From contig JAQGEQ010000071.1 of NCBI GenBank assembly GCA_034620365.1, positions 2,790,001 through 2,854,000 of the forward strand: a stretch of 64,000 bases of DNA. The letters are read 5' to 3'. A program made the translations under genes and the position numbers. The notes under the pieces were generated by a model. The model ran no database searches. It was given only the letters and a program-made list of their open reading frames with translations, and was not told the origin of the DNA. Source of the DNA: Pegea sp. RAD2-039 (Eukaryota; Chordata; Thaliacea; Salpida; Salpidae). Shown here in pieces: positions 36,858 through 47,272 of this stretch; position 1 is the first letter of the stretch; every line of letters begins with the position of its first letter.

Positions 36858-39281
36858 CTAAAATATAAAAATTATGTTCAAAAATCGACAAAAATATAAA
36901 GAAATACTTTTATTAATTTTGACTACTGGCGAAATGCTCAAACTTGTTGATAAATATAAAATGAAATACTTATTTATTGTGACTAAAAATTCATTTTTCA
37001 GTTTTACAAAAATAAAATATAAAACTTCCAAAATCATATAAAGTAAAACTAAAACGAACAGATTGAAAAGTGATGAAAATAAGTTAATTCCACAAGAATG
37101 GTTGACAATCATATAGACAAAAAAATAAAGAAGAACCCGGTAATGAGCCATTAGGCGCAAGTTAACTCTGGGAGGTTGATCTTTCATGACATAAACAGTT
37201 TTGGAAGAATCAACATAATGAACAGGCTGAAGATAATGTCTTGCAAACAATCCAATGAAATCATGTCGTTGACAAAGTTTAATAAAACTTAATTCATATC
37301 GCTTGTTTATCTTACAAGAGAGCTTGTAGAGTGCTCGAACAAGAGGAGGACATTCAAAGCTTCGAATAGGTTGTAACGCCGGATCACATTTAGGTAACAC
37401 TGGTACTTTTTTGATGTTATTCATCAGATAAAAACGACCAGCTTCAGTTAAACTAACATTACCAGCTTCATCATATAAAGATTTCTCAATTAGTTCTTCT
37501 TGATTTGCATCTTTAGTACCACCATCTAAGATATCATCCACATCTTCAATATTAATTGAGAACAAAGTACTGAATGAACGGATAGAATCTATCAGATATT
37601 GTTCTGATTTCTTTAAATTTCCTCCCAAAAAACTGTTGTGATCAGATGAACTACTGAAAATGTTCAGCAGCCATTCATTCCAGTCGTTTCCTTGCTGTTT
37701 CAACTGGCTTCGGATGGTTCCCAGAGCTTGCTTACACACAACAATTAGCTGATGAATTAAAGCTTTAGTTTCATTTGATGAAATATTATAAATTGAAGAG
37801 TTGTCAATGGAATTCTGAGAACGCATGATGGACATGAAGCTGGTTGGATCGATGTTGTTGTACATGATTGTACCTTCACCTAAACATGGAATAATCTCAG
37901 CTTCTTCAATCATCATTATGAAGTTTGATCGGCTAAAAATTTTTGCAACTCTAAATAAGAGTAAAGAATTTAGATGAAGACTCAAATCCATTCTTAAAAA
38001 TCTTGTCAGAGACAAATAGAACATTCGATTAAAGAATGGTAAGTTACTTATGATGAATGAATACCAACTATTCGCTATTTCTTTATCACAGTTCACTCTT
38101 GCATCCACACCCGCAGTATTACTTTCACTTTGGCTAGTATATCTCCAAGGTTGAATATAACTCAACCAAGCTTCCAAGACTATTCTAAATGAGCTGTCTA
38201 AAGGCCAAGTTTCAAAACAACAAGATAAAAATGCTAGTAGCTTCGGTTGAACATACATACACAAGCTCTGTACAAACTGTTCCATGACACAATCATTAGT
38301 GTTCATCTGCTGTAAATCACTTTTGTGTGAGTTTGAAAACAGGTGAAGATGTTTGATAAGCTTTCTAACAACACGAAGTAAGGGTTCTGACAGAGTTGTA
38401 TTGAATTTGTTGTTATAGATATTATTTTTGATATGAGGGTGACAAGTCCAAATCTCAACCAAAGTGTGGAAAAGCATTTCTGAACGCCAAATTTCATGAT
38501 AAGAAACACTTAGACCAGATGAAGCTTTTGGTGATTTCCTTTTTAACATATAGTTAGTAACTGAAGTAAAAGGTTTGATTGGAGATCGAACATGGGTGCT
38601 AGCAGTTGGAACATTTATAATTGGTGGGTTTGAACCATCGTTTGGTAGATAATAGTTGAGATAGTCTTCTAATAAAGCATAATAAACGTTATCTTCATTG
38701 AGCAGATAAGTATAAGGAGAAAACAGCTGATCAGGTTTGTGAAATGGTCCAACTAATTGACTAGAGCTCATAATAGAAAAAGCAAATAGATGAAAATAAA
38801 ATTCGAACGGAACCATTCTGTTTAAACCTTGAGTTTTTAGTTGATTCATACCAAAGTTTTGAAGTCCATTGTATGAATGATTATATTTCGAAGCTCCAAT
38901 AGATAATGAAGGCATATCTTGATTTTTAAAATGCATAAAATAAATAGCAAGACAATTTGGCAAATCATACCGACAAGACCCTTCTAATTGTAATCTTTCA
39001 ATCATCTTAAAAATTGCACCTTTTGGTCCTAAAAACCCCTTTAAAGCCACGTAGTCATTGCTTTGATGAGAAGTAATCGATGGTAAACACCAACCAGGAC
39101 CACCTCCAATTCCAAAGATATTAGACAGCAATTGTACATAGATTTTATTCAGCACTTTTGTGTTACTTTCTTCAATAAGTTTTGTGAGCTCTTGACATTT
39201 TTGAGCATATGTTGGTTTAGCTAGTGCATTGTTAAATGAAACTGTATAATTGCTTTCAAAAGCAGAATTTGAAATGAGCAT
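36858..39281 (-). CDS. SMPD4: Sphingomyelin phosphodiesterase 4 (neutral sphingomyelinase 3), single exon
   Basis: 807 aa, similar to human SMPD4 (827-866 aa), in one uninterrupted frame. SMPD4 is an ER/nuclear-envelope membrane protein that hydrolyses sphingomyelin to ceramide and acts in nuclear pore and ciliary processes. Recognisable family blocks: KPTYAQKCQELTKLIEE near the start, GGPGWCLP, MVPFEFYFHLFAFSIM, LLEDYLNYYLPNDGSNPP, SYHEIWRSEMLFHTLVEIW, DSSFRIVLEAWLSYIQPWRY, LLFRVAKIFSRSNFIMMIE and DPALQPIRSFECPPLVRALY. The C-terminus has hydrophobic segments starting around residue 715, consistent with the family's C-terminal membrane anchor, and runs on through further hydrophobic sequence to the stop. 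Human SMPD4 has many introns; here none are visible. Upstream CTNNBL1 (267 nt away) and downstream TFB1M (36 nt) share its strand. Confidence 0.95.
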   Translation of the reverse strand: MLISNSAFESNYTVSFNNALAKPTYAQKCQELTKLIEESNTKVLNKIYVQLLSNIFGIGGGPGWCLPSITSHQSNDYVALKGFLGPKGAIFKMIERLQLEGSCRYDLPNCLAIYFMHFKNQDMPSLSIGASKYNHSYNGLQNFGMNQLKTQGLNRMVPFEFYFHLFAFSIMSSSQLVGPFHKPDQLFSPYTYLLNEDNVYYALLEDYLNYYLPNDGSNPPIINVPTASTHVRSPIKPFTSVTNYMLKRKSPKASSGLSVSYHEIWRSEMLFHTLVEIWTCHPHIKNNIYNNKFNTTLSEPLLRVVRKLIKHLHLFSNSHKSDLQQMNTNDCVMEQFVQSLCMYVQPKLLAFLSCCFETWPLDSSFRIVLEAWLSYIQPWRYTSQSESNTAGVDARVNCDKEIANSWYSFIISNLPFFNRMFYLSLTRFLRMDLSLHLNSLLLFRVAKIFSRSNFIMMIEEAEIIPCLGEGTIMYNNIDPTSFMSIMRSQNSIDNSSIYNISSNETKALIHQLIVVCKQALGTIRSQLKQQGNDWNEWLLNIFSSSSDHNSFLGGNLKKSEQYLIDSIRSFSTLFSINIEDVDDILDGGTKDANQEELIEKSLYDEAGNVSLTEAGRFYLMNNIKKVPVLPKCDPALQPIRSFECPPLVRALYKLSCKINKRYELSFIKLCQRHDFIGLFARHYLQPVHYVDSSKTVYVMKDQPPRVNLRLMAHYRVLLYFFVYMIVNHSCGINLFSSLFNLFVLVLLYMILEVLYFIFVKLKNEFLVTINKYFILYLSTSLSISPVVKINKSISLYFCRFLNIIFIF

Positions 39282-39548
39282 TTTACTTGATAAATTCTAC
39301 CAACCTGAAAAGAGATAACAAAATTATGTTTTGTGAATATAGTTGAAATAACTTCGATTTTTATTCTATAAACAAAACAATTTTAACAGATCAACAAAAA
39401 TAGAAACTATTGGTTTAATTTTTCAAAAAAAGTTTACATCAAAAATGATAAAATATTAAACAGAATTTTAATGATATGCAGCAACAACAAAATTCACAAT
39501 CCTAACTACACATCAACAAATCTTTCTCAGTTGAGAATAAAATGGTTT

Positions 39549-41372
39549 TTAAAACTTATCTGCCAAAGCAATTATTTTTTGTCGAAGAACATTAGCAGAT
39601 GTACTATTCTTATCATCAATACTGCAGGAATATTCTTTCAAAATAGCTCGAACACTTTTAACTGTTCCACCTTTCATGTTGAGAATTCTTAAAATACGTT
39701 GTTTGATTTGAGAGTTATAAGAGCTGATGTCCACTATGATGTAATCAACTTGCTGAAGTGTAAAAAGTCCAGCATCCAATCTTCTCAGGTAAAAATCTTC
39801 TTCTAATTGTTCTTCATCTCCATCTAACAATTGTAACAACTTTTCACGTTCTCTTTCAAGCTTTGCTTCTTCTCTTTGAATTTTTTCCATATACTTGAAA
39901 TGAAGTTCTATTAAACGATCCACTTTGGCGAAATCTTTTTCAGAAAACTTCGAAACTAAACGTTGCTTGTGAGAACCTTTGAGGTTTTGTAACATAGAAG
40001 CTATTATAGAAACTATATGTTCTTCGTGATCTTTTACAGTTGAACCAATCTTTTTATTTTTCTTAGGTGGCTTCATAAATAAAGGAAAAAGAGTCCTTAG
40101 ACCAAGGATGTCAACAAACTTCAAGCAATTGCTCACACCATCAGCACCACTCATAGCATGATCTAAAACTTTCAAAGCACTATTTCGTGAAATCTTCTTT
40201 TCTCGAAGCATCAAGTTCATCAGTTGTAAACCTTCTCCATTCAGAAATTTTTCACGATTCACATCTAGAAGTAAAGCAGAACACAAACAATTAAACATAT
40301 TCTCCATAAACTCTACTTCTTCAGAGTTACTTGGATCATACCGTTTGAATGTAGCTAGTTGCTGAAGGATGGTGTCAATGCCATCAGCTTCTCCTAGTTG
40401 TTGTTGGATTTGAGTTTCATTTTGTAATATGATAGAAATAATTTCTGATACATACAACTTGTTAGAGTTAAATGGAATCTTTGCTTTGAGTCTTTTAAGT
40501 GACCAAGTTAGCAAACCTTCTTTTGTGAATAAAAGCGCTGATTCTGGTTTTAAATCTAAAATATTTTCTAATAAACCAAGAGAGTTATAGACACCATTTG
40601 CTTCTTCTGGAACTTGTTCATCTAATCTTTCTAAATTCTGAACCAAAAGAGCACAAACTCTGTTACCAATCAATGCTTCTATAAGCATTAATGTTCCATT
40701 TGTTTCTCCTGTATTATCATCAAGTGATTCATCTTCATTATCTGTTAACTCTTGTAAAAGATCAATAACAGAAGTTGCAATATCTGCATTTGGATGACCA
40801 AGTAAACTCAATAAAGATGTGATAGCATTTAGAGCAACAAGATAATGGTAATGATTTGGCATTATTGACAAGGACTTCATTTCAATTATACTATCATTTA
40901 AGTCAAGCTCAGATTCCATAAACTTTTCAGGATTATCAGCAAACTTGATTCTCATCTCCTGATTCTTACATGCTTTTTTTTCAAACGATAAAATAAGTTT
41001 TTTTACTTTATGTTCATCCAACTGCTGGTCATTGTTGATACTCATTTGACTTTCTACTTCAGCCAGCAACCTCATTTGTCTTTCTTCAACACTTTCTTGT
41101 TGCTTAGCAACAATTGGTGTATCATTTTGCTGAGTTATAGTCTTAGGTGGTATCTTTTTAGACAAAATTGATTTTTTTATTACAGAACTCATTTTATTTT
41201 CACTAGCTGGTGGAAGTTGAAGTCTTGTTGATCTTTTGTTGGTCTTAGAATCATTTTTATAGTCTAAGCGTTGCATCTTTCTTGGAACAACATCATTAGA
41301 AACTTCTAACTCAGTACTTTGTTTAGCAACAAGTTTCTTTGGTTTAAAAGATAGTAACTCCCCTACATCCAT
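39549..41372 (-). CDS. CTNNBL1: Beta-catenin-like protein 1, single exon
   Basis: 607 aa (human 563), one open frame. It is an armadillo-type protein of the Prp19/CDC5L complex in the spliceosome and also binds nuclear localisation signals. The N-terminus starts MDVGELLSFKPKK and is Lys/Arg-rich, as expected for its NLS. The conserved core opens with LILSFEKKACKNQEMRIKFA, DNPEKFMESELDLNDSI and HPNADIATSVIDLLQELTDN. Later come NRVCALLVQNLERLDE, FNCLCSALLLDVNREKFLNG and EGLQLMNLMLREKKISRNSA. A charged coiled coil (YMEKIQREEAKLEREREKL) and the FYLRRLDAGLFTLQQVDYII block close the family match. The protein is therefore complete. The vertebrate gene has many introns, so the lack of introns here is notable. 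Confidence 0.97.
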   Translation of the reverse strand: MDVGELLSFKPKKLVAKQSTELEVSNDVVPRKMQRLDYKNDSKTNKRSTRLQLPPASENKMSSVIKKSILSKKIPPKTITQQNDTPIVAKQQESVEERQMRLLAEVESQMSINNDQQLDEHKVKKLILSFEKKACKNQEMRIKFADNPEKFMESELDLNDSIIEMKSLSIMPNHYHYLVALNAITSLLSLLGHPNADIATSVIDLLQELTDNEDESLDDNTGETNGTLMLIEALIGNRVCALLVQNLERLDEQVPEEANGVYNSLGLLENILDLKPESALLFTKEGLLTWSLKRLKAKIPFNSNKLYVSEIISIILQNETQIQQQLGEADGIDTILQQLATFKRYDPSNSEEVEFMENMFNCLCSALLLDVNREKFLNGEGLQLMNLMLREKKISRNSALKVLDHAMSGADGVSNCLKFVDILGLRTLFPLFMKPPKKNKKIGSTVKDHEEHIVSIIASMLQNLKGSHKQRLVSKFSEKDFAKVDRLIELHFKYMEKIQREEAKLEREREKLLQLLDGDEEQLEEDFYLRRLDAGLFTLQQVDYIIVDISSYNSQIKQRILRILNMKGGTVKSVRAILKEYSCSIDDKNSTSANVLRQKIIALADKF

Positions 41373-44300
41373 AATTCAATTAACCTGAAATCCAAAAAAA
41401 AACTTATTTGAATATAAATTATATCATCACCAATTATTCAGCTCAAGTTATTTGATGCATATATATGTAAGTATAATGGCATTCTCTCTGAGAAGCACTC
41501 TCTACTTGGCAAATAACTGAAGAAAGAAGAAAAACCAGCTTTAAAGAAAAGAAAGAAACCCTAAACATTTTTTCCTGCATCTCACTATGTTTTACTTTAT
41601 TTTTTACACTTCTTGAGCACAACCAACATGGCTATCTTCAGCAAAAGCAGAACATTATATTACTATTAATTAAAAAAAGTAAACAATGTTACATAAATCA
41701 AAGTACAATAAAAAACTATTCTCACATCTACAAATTAAACAAATCTATAATTCTTCAAACTAAAATAACTTATACACTATATCAACATTTTTGAGTTTTA
41801 ATTAAATAATTTTTTTTAATAAAATGATTATATTTAGAAAATATTTAATAACGGATATTTTAATCACACAAATTTAATAATGAAAAGTCATCAAAAATAT
41901 TTAAATATTATAAAACATAAAATGTACACTAATGTGATAGCATATAAGAATAATGATTAATGTTTTTATAATTTATTATGATTATTATTATAAAGTATTA
42001 ATTTAATAACAACATAGAACTCCTTGGCAAAATATAAGTATAAAAGTCTCCTAAATTTTAGTTTAAATTTTGAGGGTTAATATACTTTTCATAGAATATT
42101 ATAAAAATTAATATCTTTAATACAACTAACAAGGTATTAATAAATATAAAAATAATAAAAAACAGCTTAGTGTTTTAACTTATACAATTTAAGTGATGAT
42201 AAAAAATATAAACTACTTTTTACAATTAAAAAAACACAATTGGTTATAAATTTTCATCAAAAAGTGTTACTAAGCAAAATCAACAGCTCATAGATTTAAT
42301 GAATTAAGCTAACCCTATAAAAGTATAAGACATTTCAACTAATACAATTTAGCAGATTTAGTAATGATATAAAAGCAATTTTAACTAAGCTATAATTCTT
42401 GCTTATTTATAATTTTTAACATTTAAACTACTGTTAATGTTAAAGGAATAAAATCAAAAGATTTAAAGCAACAATAGCTAATGATTTACTTATCACATCT
42501 AGAAACAGAAATAATATAAGGTTTGCCTGACTTCTTTAATAAAAACACGATTCAGAAAAATTTAAGACCCTTCTTGAGTAAAGAAACCGGTGGTGCCAAA
42601 TAAGTTCTGAATTTCAAAACTTTAGTAAAATGACAGATCTACAAAATGGCCTAAAAAATCTGTAAGGTCTTGTGAGCAAAAACTTCAAGAAGATCTTCAA
42701 AATAAACATAAGTGACAGAAAGTCTCTGCAGTATAATAAAGCTTTTTATCAATAAGCATATTTTTTATTTAAAACTTTTAAGACTTACATATGCAAGTTT
42801 ACACATATGTGCTTCGTACAGTCCGTAACAAATGAGGAAAAATAATTATAATCTCTAGCTAAAAAAATTGGAATAGTTTAAGTTGTAAAAAAAGAAACCT
42901 GGAGATATATTTTAATCTTCTAGTTAAAAATCTGCCAAGAAAATTGATTATAACACTTTCTTTTTTTCATCTTTTTGTTGTTTTATTTGGTATGCAAAAT
43001 ACTTTAAGTAACATTTTCAAGACTAAGTTATTGAAAAACGTGATTTATATATATATCTATCTTGCAAATATCTATTAGGTAATTGGATTTTTGCCTACTA
43101 GTACTATCAGTTTAGTACTAGTAGTGATGGATTACTTAGTACTTAGCTTAATATTACTAAGCTTTTTTTTAACTTAAATATACCTAAAAATACTAAACAA
43201 AGAGTTTTAAAGCACAATAAAGCAGTAAAAATAAAAAAAATGATGTTTTATCTTTTTTCATAACTTTATACAGAACTTTGCATGTGAAAAAATTGCAATA
43301 GTGTGTAATTTCTTTTAAAAACAACGATTTTCTAACATTTGTTTTTTAGTGAAGCTAAATAACATAATTGATATTACTCTCAATCACTAAATGTTTCAAT
43401 TGTTTAAATAGATACACTTTGTTAATAATTTATTTCTATTTACTTATTTTGTCTGATTTTACATAATTTTATAGAATCTTGCTTAATTCAGTAGCTTTTG
43501 GGGCCAAATAGACTTTATTATTACAAATTTTAATGAAAACTTTTTTTTATGATTTGAATTGTATAAAGCTTATTTCTCTTAAAGCCATGTTTCACTTATT
43601 GAAATTTTAATAATAATTTGAAAAATAATTTTGAAGCTCTGAAATCGTGGTACCAGAAATGTACACCAACTGCATGGTCCAATCTATATTTGTTATAGAG
43701 AATATTAACTACTGTTATACTGAAAGTTTTTTATCAAAATCAAGAATAGTTTATAGTTTTTAGCTCTAATAATTTTATAAATTTATAAAAGTAGTAAATA
43801 GTTTCATGTGTATTTTCATGATATTTTAGATAATTTTATTTGATATTAAGGTAATCACTACTATACTTTAACAATACTTTAATATATTTTAAATATAATA
43901 TTTATTTAGATAATATAACAAATTATTTTTTTAATGCAATTTTTAATTACAAAAGTAATTTGTGAAAGTTTAAATAATATGAAATATATTATGTTTATAG
44001 TTTCCATTTAAATTTATATTTGAACTTTTATTTATTTTTTAACTTTTAATTTATTTATAGCTAGCAACATTTATATTAGCTAGTTGGTAAGTTTGCATTT
44101 AATTGTTTAAAACTTAGTATGAGTTATAAAAATAATAAATATATGTTTAGTCATATTATTTCTACTATTTTATTGATTAGATTATTAAAATGATTTTATT
44201 TTTAAATAATCATATTTTTTCTGAATTTGATACTTTTATAGTTTTAATAATGTATTCATATGTCAATTAAACAAAGCATCAAATTCTTTTTAATTATATT

Positions 44301-44713
44301 ATTTGACCAAAGATATCAATTTTCATCTAGAGTTATTATATGTATCATATTTTTTCTTTACAATTTTTTAAATTTTTATTTGTTTTTAGCTTATTTAACT
44401 TTTATTTGAAAATTATCTTTTTTTTTTCTTTTTTTTTTATCATCACAAAGTAATTGTTTTGTGAATTCTTATTTCAATTGAATTATAATAGTAGTTTAAT
44501 ACTTGGTTTTAATAAAATGTATTCATGTAATTAAATAATTTTAGTTTTGCAGTCCTTACTTAGTTATATATTTGATTACATTAAAGTTTGATTAACTTCA
44601 TGGTAAACATCAGTTGATTAATGACCTTAAAATTATAAAACTGAAAAACCTGATGTTATAACTCATTTAGTTTTTTCAGATTGTTAACAAGATATTTAGA
44701 GTTTATATAAATT
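41373..44713. other. AT-rich divergent intergenic region, CTNNBL1 / NOC2L
   Basis: About 3.3 kb with no supportable frame. It includes a perfect 11-bp inverted repeat (43095-43105 / 43114-43124) followed by a T-run, and a long pyrimidine tract at about 44415-44440. Both flanking promoters should lie here. Confidence 0.5.
43095..43124. repeat. Perfect 11-bp inverted repeat with 8-nt loop
   Basis: CTACTAGTACT at 43095-43105 is followed by ATCAGTTT and then its exact complement AGTACTAGTAG at 43114-43124. A weaker inverted pair (cttag ... ctaag) and a run of eight or more T follow within 45 nt. Function unknown. Confidence 0.8.
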
Positions 44714-47170
44714 ATGGGAAAGAACAAAAAGAATAAGAAGAAGGTTTCAAATATTGTGGCTACAAAAGATGAAAAAGTTGAAGCAAAATCTACGGAAGTT
44801 ACTCGAAAATTGAGCAAACATCAGGAACAACTTAATAGATTAAAAGAGAAAGATCCAGAGTTTCATAAGTTTCTTGAAAGTGAAGATCATGGGATGTTAA
44901 ATTTTGATGATGGAATTGATGATAGTGATTTACTAACTTCTGATGAAGAAGGTGATGAACTTCATACAGTTCCTGAAAGTCTTGAGGTTGCTTCTGATGA
45001 AGATTATTTTGATCTTTCTGATGAAGAAGATAAAAAAGAGTTAAAAGTGTCAAAGAAAAAGCAGATAGATGTGAGTGAGAAAATCCTAGCTCATTGGTTG
45101 AAATCTTTATCAACAGAAGACTCTTCAATGAATACTTTAACAGAAGTGATGCACGCTTATCATGCATGTCTCATAAGAATAGATGCAGGTGATACTACAG
45201 AAGACGAAAAGAAAAACAAAAAGAATAAGAAAAATCGAAAGAAAGCTCCTTCTCAAAAGTATAGAGTTGTTTCAGACTCTATCTTTAACTCCCTGATCAG
45301 TTTTTGTATGCAAAATGTACCACAATCACTGGAGAAGATTTTGAAATATGATAGTAAAGATTTAGGATCAGATAAAAAACAGAGAACACGTCTTCCATCT
45401 TCTTGTAAGCGTTGGTCAAACATTAGAGATACTTTGCGTATTTACTTAACTGATGTTATAACATTAGCCCAGACCTTAGTTGAACCTTCTGTCACCCGTG
45501 TATTCTTAAGACACACTATTATCATGCTCCCCTACTTTCTTAGTCTCCCAAAAGTTTGCAAGAAGCTTGCTCGTCTGTTGATTAACTTTTGGGGCTCGTC
45601 AGATAACGAAAGTATTCGAATTCTTGCCTTCACCTGCCTCTATAGACTTGTAAAACTGGATAAGAGACGGATGCATGAAAATGTGTTGAAGCAATGTTAC
45701 TTGGCGTATGTAGCAAATAGCAAATTCACATCACCATCTATTCTACCTATGATCATTTTCATGCAACAATCTTTTTCTGAGTTATGTGCAATGGATTGTA
45801 ATGTCACTTACCGCTTCGCTTTCTTGTATATCAGACAACTGGCTATTCATTTGAGGAAAGCTATTGTTGAAAACAACAAAGTTAACAGAAAAGCTGTGTA
45901 CAACTGGCAATATGTTCATTGTGTTTCATTATGGTGTCGAGTACTTTCAGTTCTTCATCCTGATCCAATATTACAACCTCTCATATATCCTTTGGTTGAA
46001 GTTGCTTTGGGAATGATCGATTTAGTTCCAACAACTCGTTTTTATCCTCTCCGATTTCACGTTATCAAAAATCTGATTGGTTTGGGAGATTGTACAGATG
46101 TTTACATACCTCTTCTTCCATTCATTACTGCTCCACTGTCACTCCAGGAGTTTAAGAAGAAGCAAGTTGGAACTGCAATGAAGCCAATGCCTTTTGAATG
46201 TGTATTGAAACTTTCTACTTCTCAACTAAAAGAGAAGTCTTACCGAGATAGCACCATCGACCAAATCTATGATTTGCTTGTCAAGTTTTTCAATTCTCAA
46301 GCTCATACGATCGCTTTTTGTGAGATGGCTGTTCCCACTGTTATGCTCCTAAAGAAGTTTATCAAAGAATGTCAGACTGCATCGTATTGTAAGATTCTGC
46401 GGCAAGTAGTTGAGAAAGTTGGCGAACACTCAAAGTTTATCAACTCACAGCGCACCAAAGTTAATTTCGCTGTGACTGATTGTGATGCTGTAAAGATCTG
46501 GGAGACTAACATCAACACGCCCAAGCTCCCTTTCAAAGTCTTCTTTGAAGATTACAAGAAGAAGCGACAGCGTGAAATGTTGCAAGAAATTGCGGATAAG
46601 GACAGAGTAGTTGATGAAAAACTTCCTGCTGTTGTACGCAGAAAACTGATGAATGAGAATAAGGAGTCAGATCGACTTGAGTTCGACAAATTGTTTGATG
46701 AATGTGATGATGAAGATTTGGAAGTTGATTTTGATAAAGCTTTGGAAGGAAAGAGCTCAAAAAGAAAGAAAAAACAAAACAAGAAAAATGTGGAAGATGA
46801 AGATGAAAGTGATGAAGATTTGTTAGAAGAAGATGGTGATGAAGATTTATCAGAAGAAGATGGCGATGAAGATTTATTGGAAGAAGATGGTGAGGATTTG
46901 TCCGAAGAAGAAGTGACCTCTGATATTGATTTTGAAGATGGTGAAGACACAGATTCAGAGATGTCTTCTGATGAAGTCCAGCCTCTTCAGAACGGAAACA
47001 ACAAGCGAAAGGTAGATGAAGCTCCATCAAAGAGTTCTGCTCCTGCTAATAAGAAAACGAAGAAAGCTGAAAAAGATCAGCCAAAGAAAAAAGGGTCACA
47101 AAATAATAACAAATCAAGTAAAGAAGACGACGAAGATCTAGTTGAAGATTTTAATCTGGAAGATTTTTAA
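44714..47170 (+). CDS. NOC2L: Nucleolar complex protein 2 homologue, single exon
   Basis: 818 aa, one open frame. Noc2 family: in yeast Noc2 pairs with Noc1/Noc3 to move pre-60S ribosomes out of the nucleolus; animal NOC2L (NIR) also binds p53 and inhibits histone acetylation. The N-terminus is Lys-rich, followed by the family block KHQEQLNRLKEKDPEFHKFL and an acidic stretch (residues about 60-110). The Noc2 domain covers about residues 230-620: RWSNIRDTLRIYLTDVI, RLLINFWGSSDNESIRILAF, FIRQLAIHLR-like YIRQLAIHLRKAI, YNWQYVHCVSLWCRVLS, PLIYPLVEVALGMIDLVPT and FYPLRFHVIKNLIGLG. The tail carries about four tandem acidic repeats of the form DEDL[LS]EEDG, then a basic Lys-rich end. No introns are visible, although vertebrate NOC2L has many. 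Confidence 0.97.
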   Translation: MGKNKKNKKKVSNIVATKDEKVEAKSTEVTRKLSKHQEQLNRLKEKDPEFHKFLESEDHGMLNFDDGIDDSDLLTSDEEGDELHTVPESLEVASDEDYFDLSDEEDKKELKVSKKKQIDVSEKILAHWLKSLSTEDSSMNTLTEVMHAYHACLIRIDAGDTTEDEKKNKKNKKNRKKAPSQKYRVVSDSIFNSLISFCMQNVPQSLEKILKYDSKDLGSDKKQRTRLPSSCKRWSNIRDTLRIYLTDVITLAQTLVEPSVTRVFLRHTIIMLPYFLSLPKVCKKLARLLINFWGSSDNESIRILAFTCLYRLVKLDKRRMHENVLKQCYLAYVANSKFTSPSILPMIIFMQQSFSELCAMDCNVTYRFAFLYIRQLAIHLRKAIVENNKVNRKAVYNWQYVHCVSLWCRVLSVLHPDPILQPLIYPLVEVALGMIDLVPTTRFYPLRFHVIKNLIGLGDCTDVYIPLLPFITAPLSLQEFKKKQVGTAMKPMPFECVLKLSTSQLKEKSYRDSTIDQIYDLLVKFFNSQAHTIAFCEMAVPTVMLLKKFIKECQTASYCKILRQVVEKVGEHSKFINSQRTKVNFAVTDCDAVKIWETNINTPKLPFKVFFEDYKKKRQREMLQEIADKDRVVDEKLPAVVRRKLMNENKESDRLEFDKLFDECDDEDLEVDFDKALEGKSSKRKKKQNKKNVEDEDESDEDLLEEDGDEDLSEEDGDEDLLEEDGEDLSEEEVTSDIDFEDGEDTDSEMSSDEVQPLQNGNNKRKVDEAPSKSSAPANKKTKKAEKDQPKKKGSQNNNKSSKEDDEDLVEDFNLEDF

Positions 47171-47266
47171 CTTTGATCTGTTGATGAAAGTTCGTTCTGA
47201 TTTCTCGCATTTTTTTATCGTGACAATTTTCATGATAATCAACATAGAAAATTTGGCTTACTCTAA

Positions 47267-47272
47267 AATAAA
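47267..47272 (+). promoter_or_regulatory. Polyadenylation signal AATAAA of NOC2L
   Basis: Canonical hexamer about 97 nt after the NOC2L stop. Confidence 0.45.

Noticed and set aside
44832-45167. Minus-strand frame opposite the N-terminal part of NOC2L
   Set aside because: Antisense shadow of a conserved coding exon.
46533-47030. Long minus-strand frames rich in Ser or His/Leu opposite the end of NOC2L
   Set aside because: They are the antisense of the acidic and lysine repeats of NOC2L and have no start context or homology.
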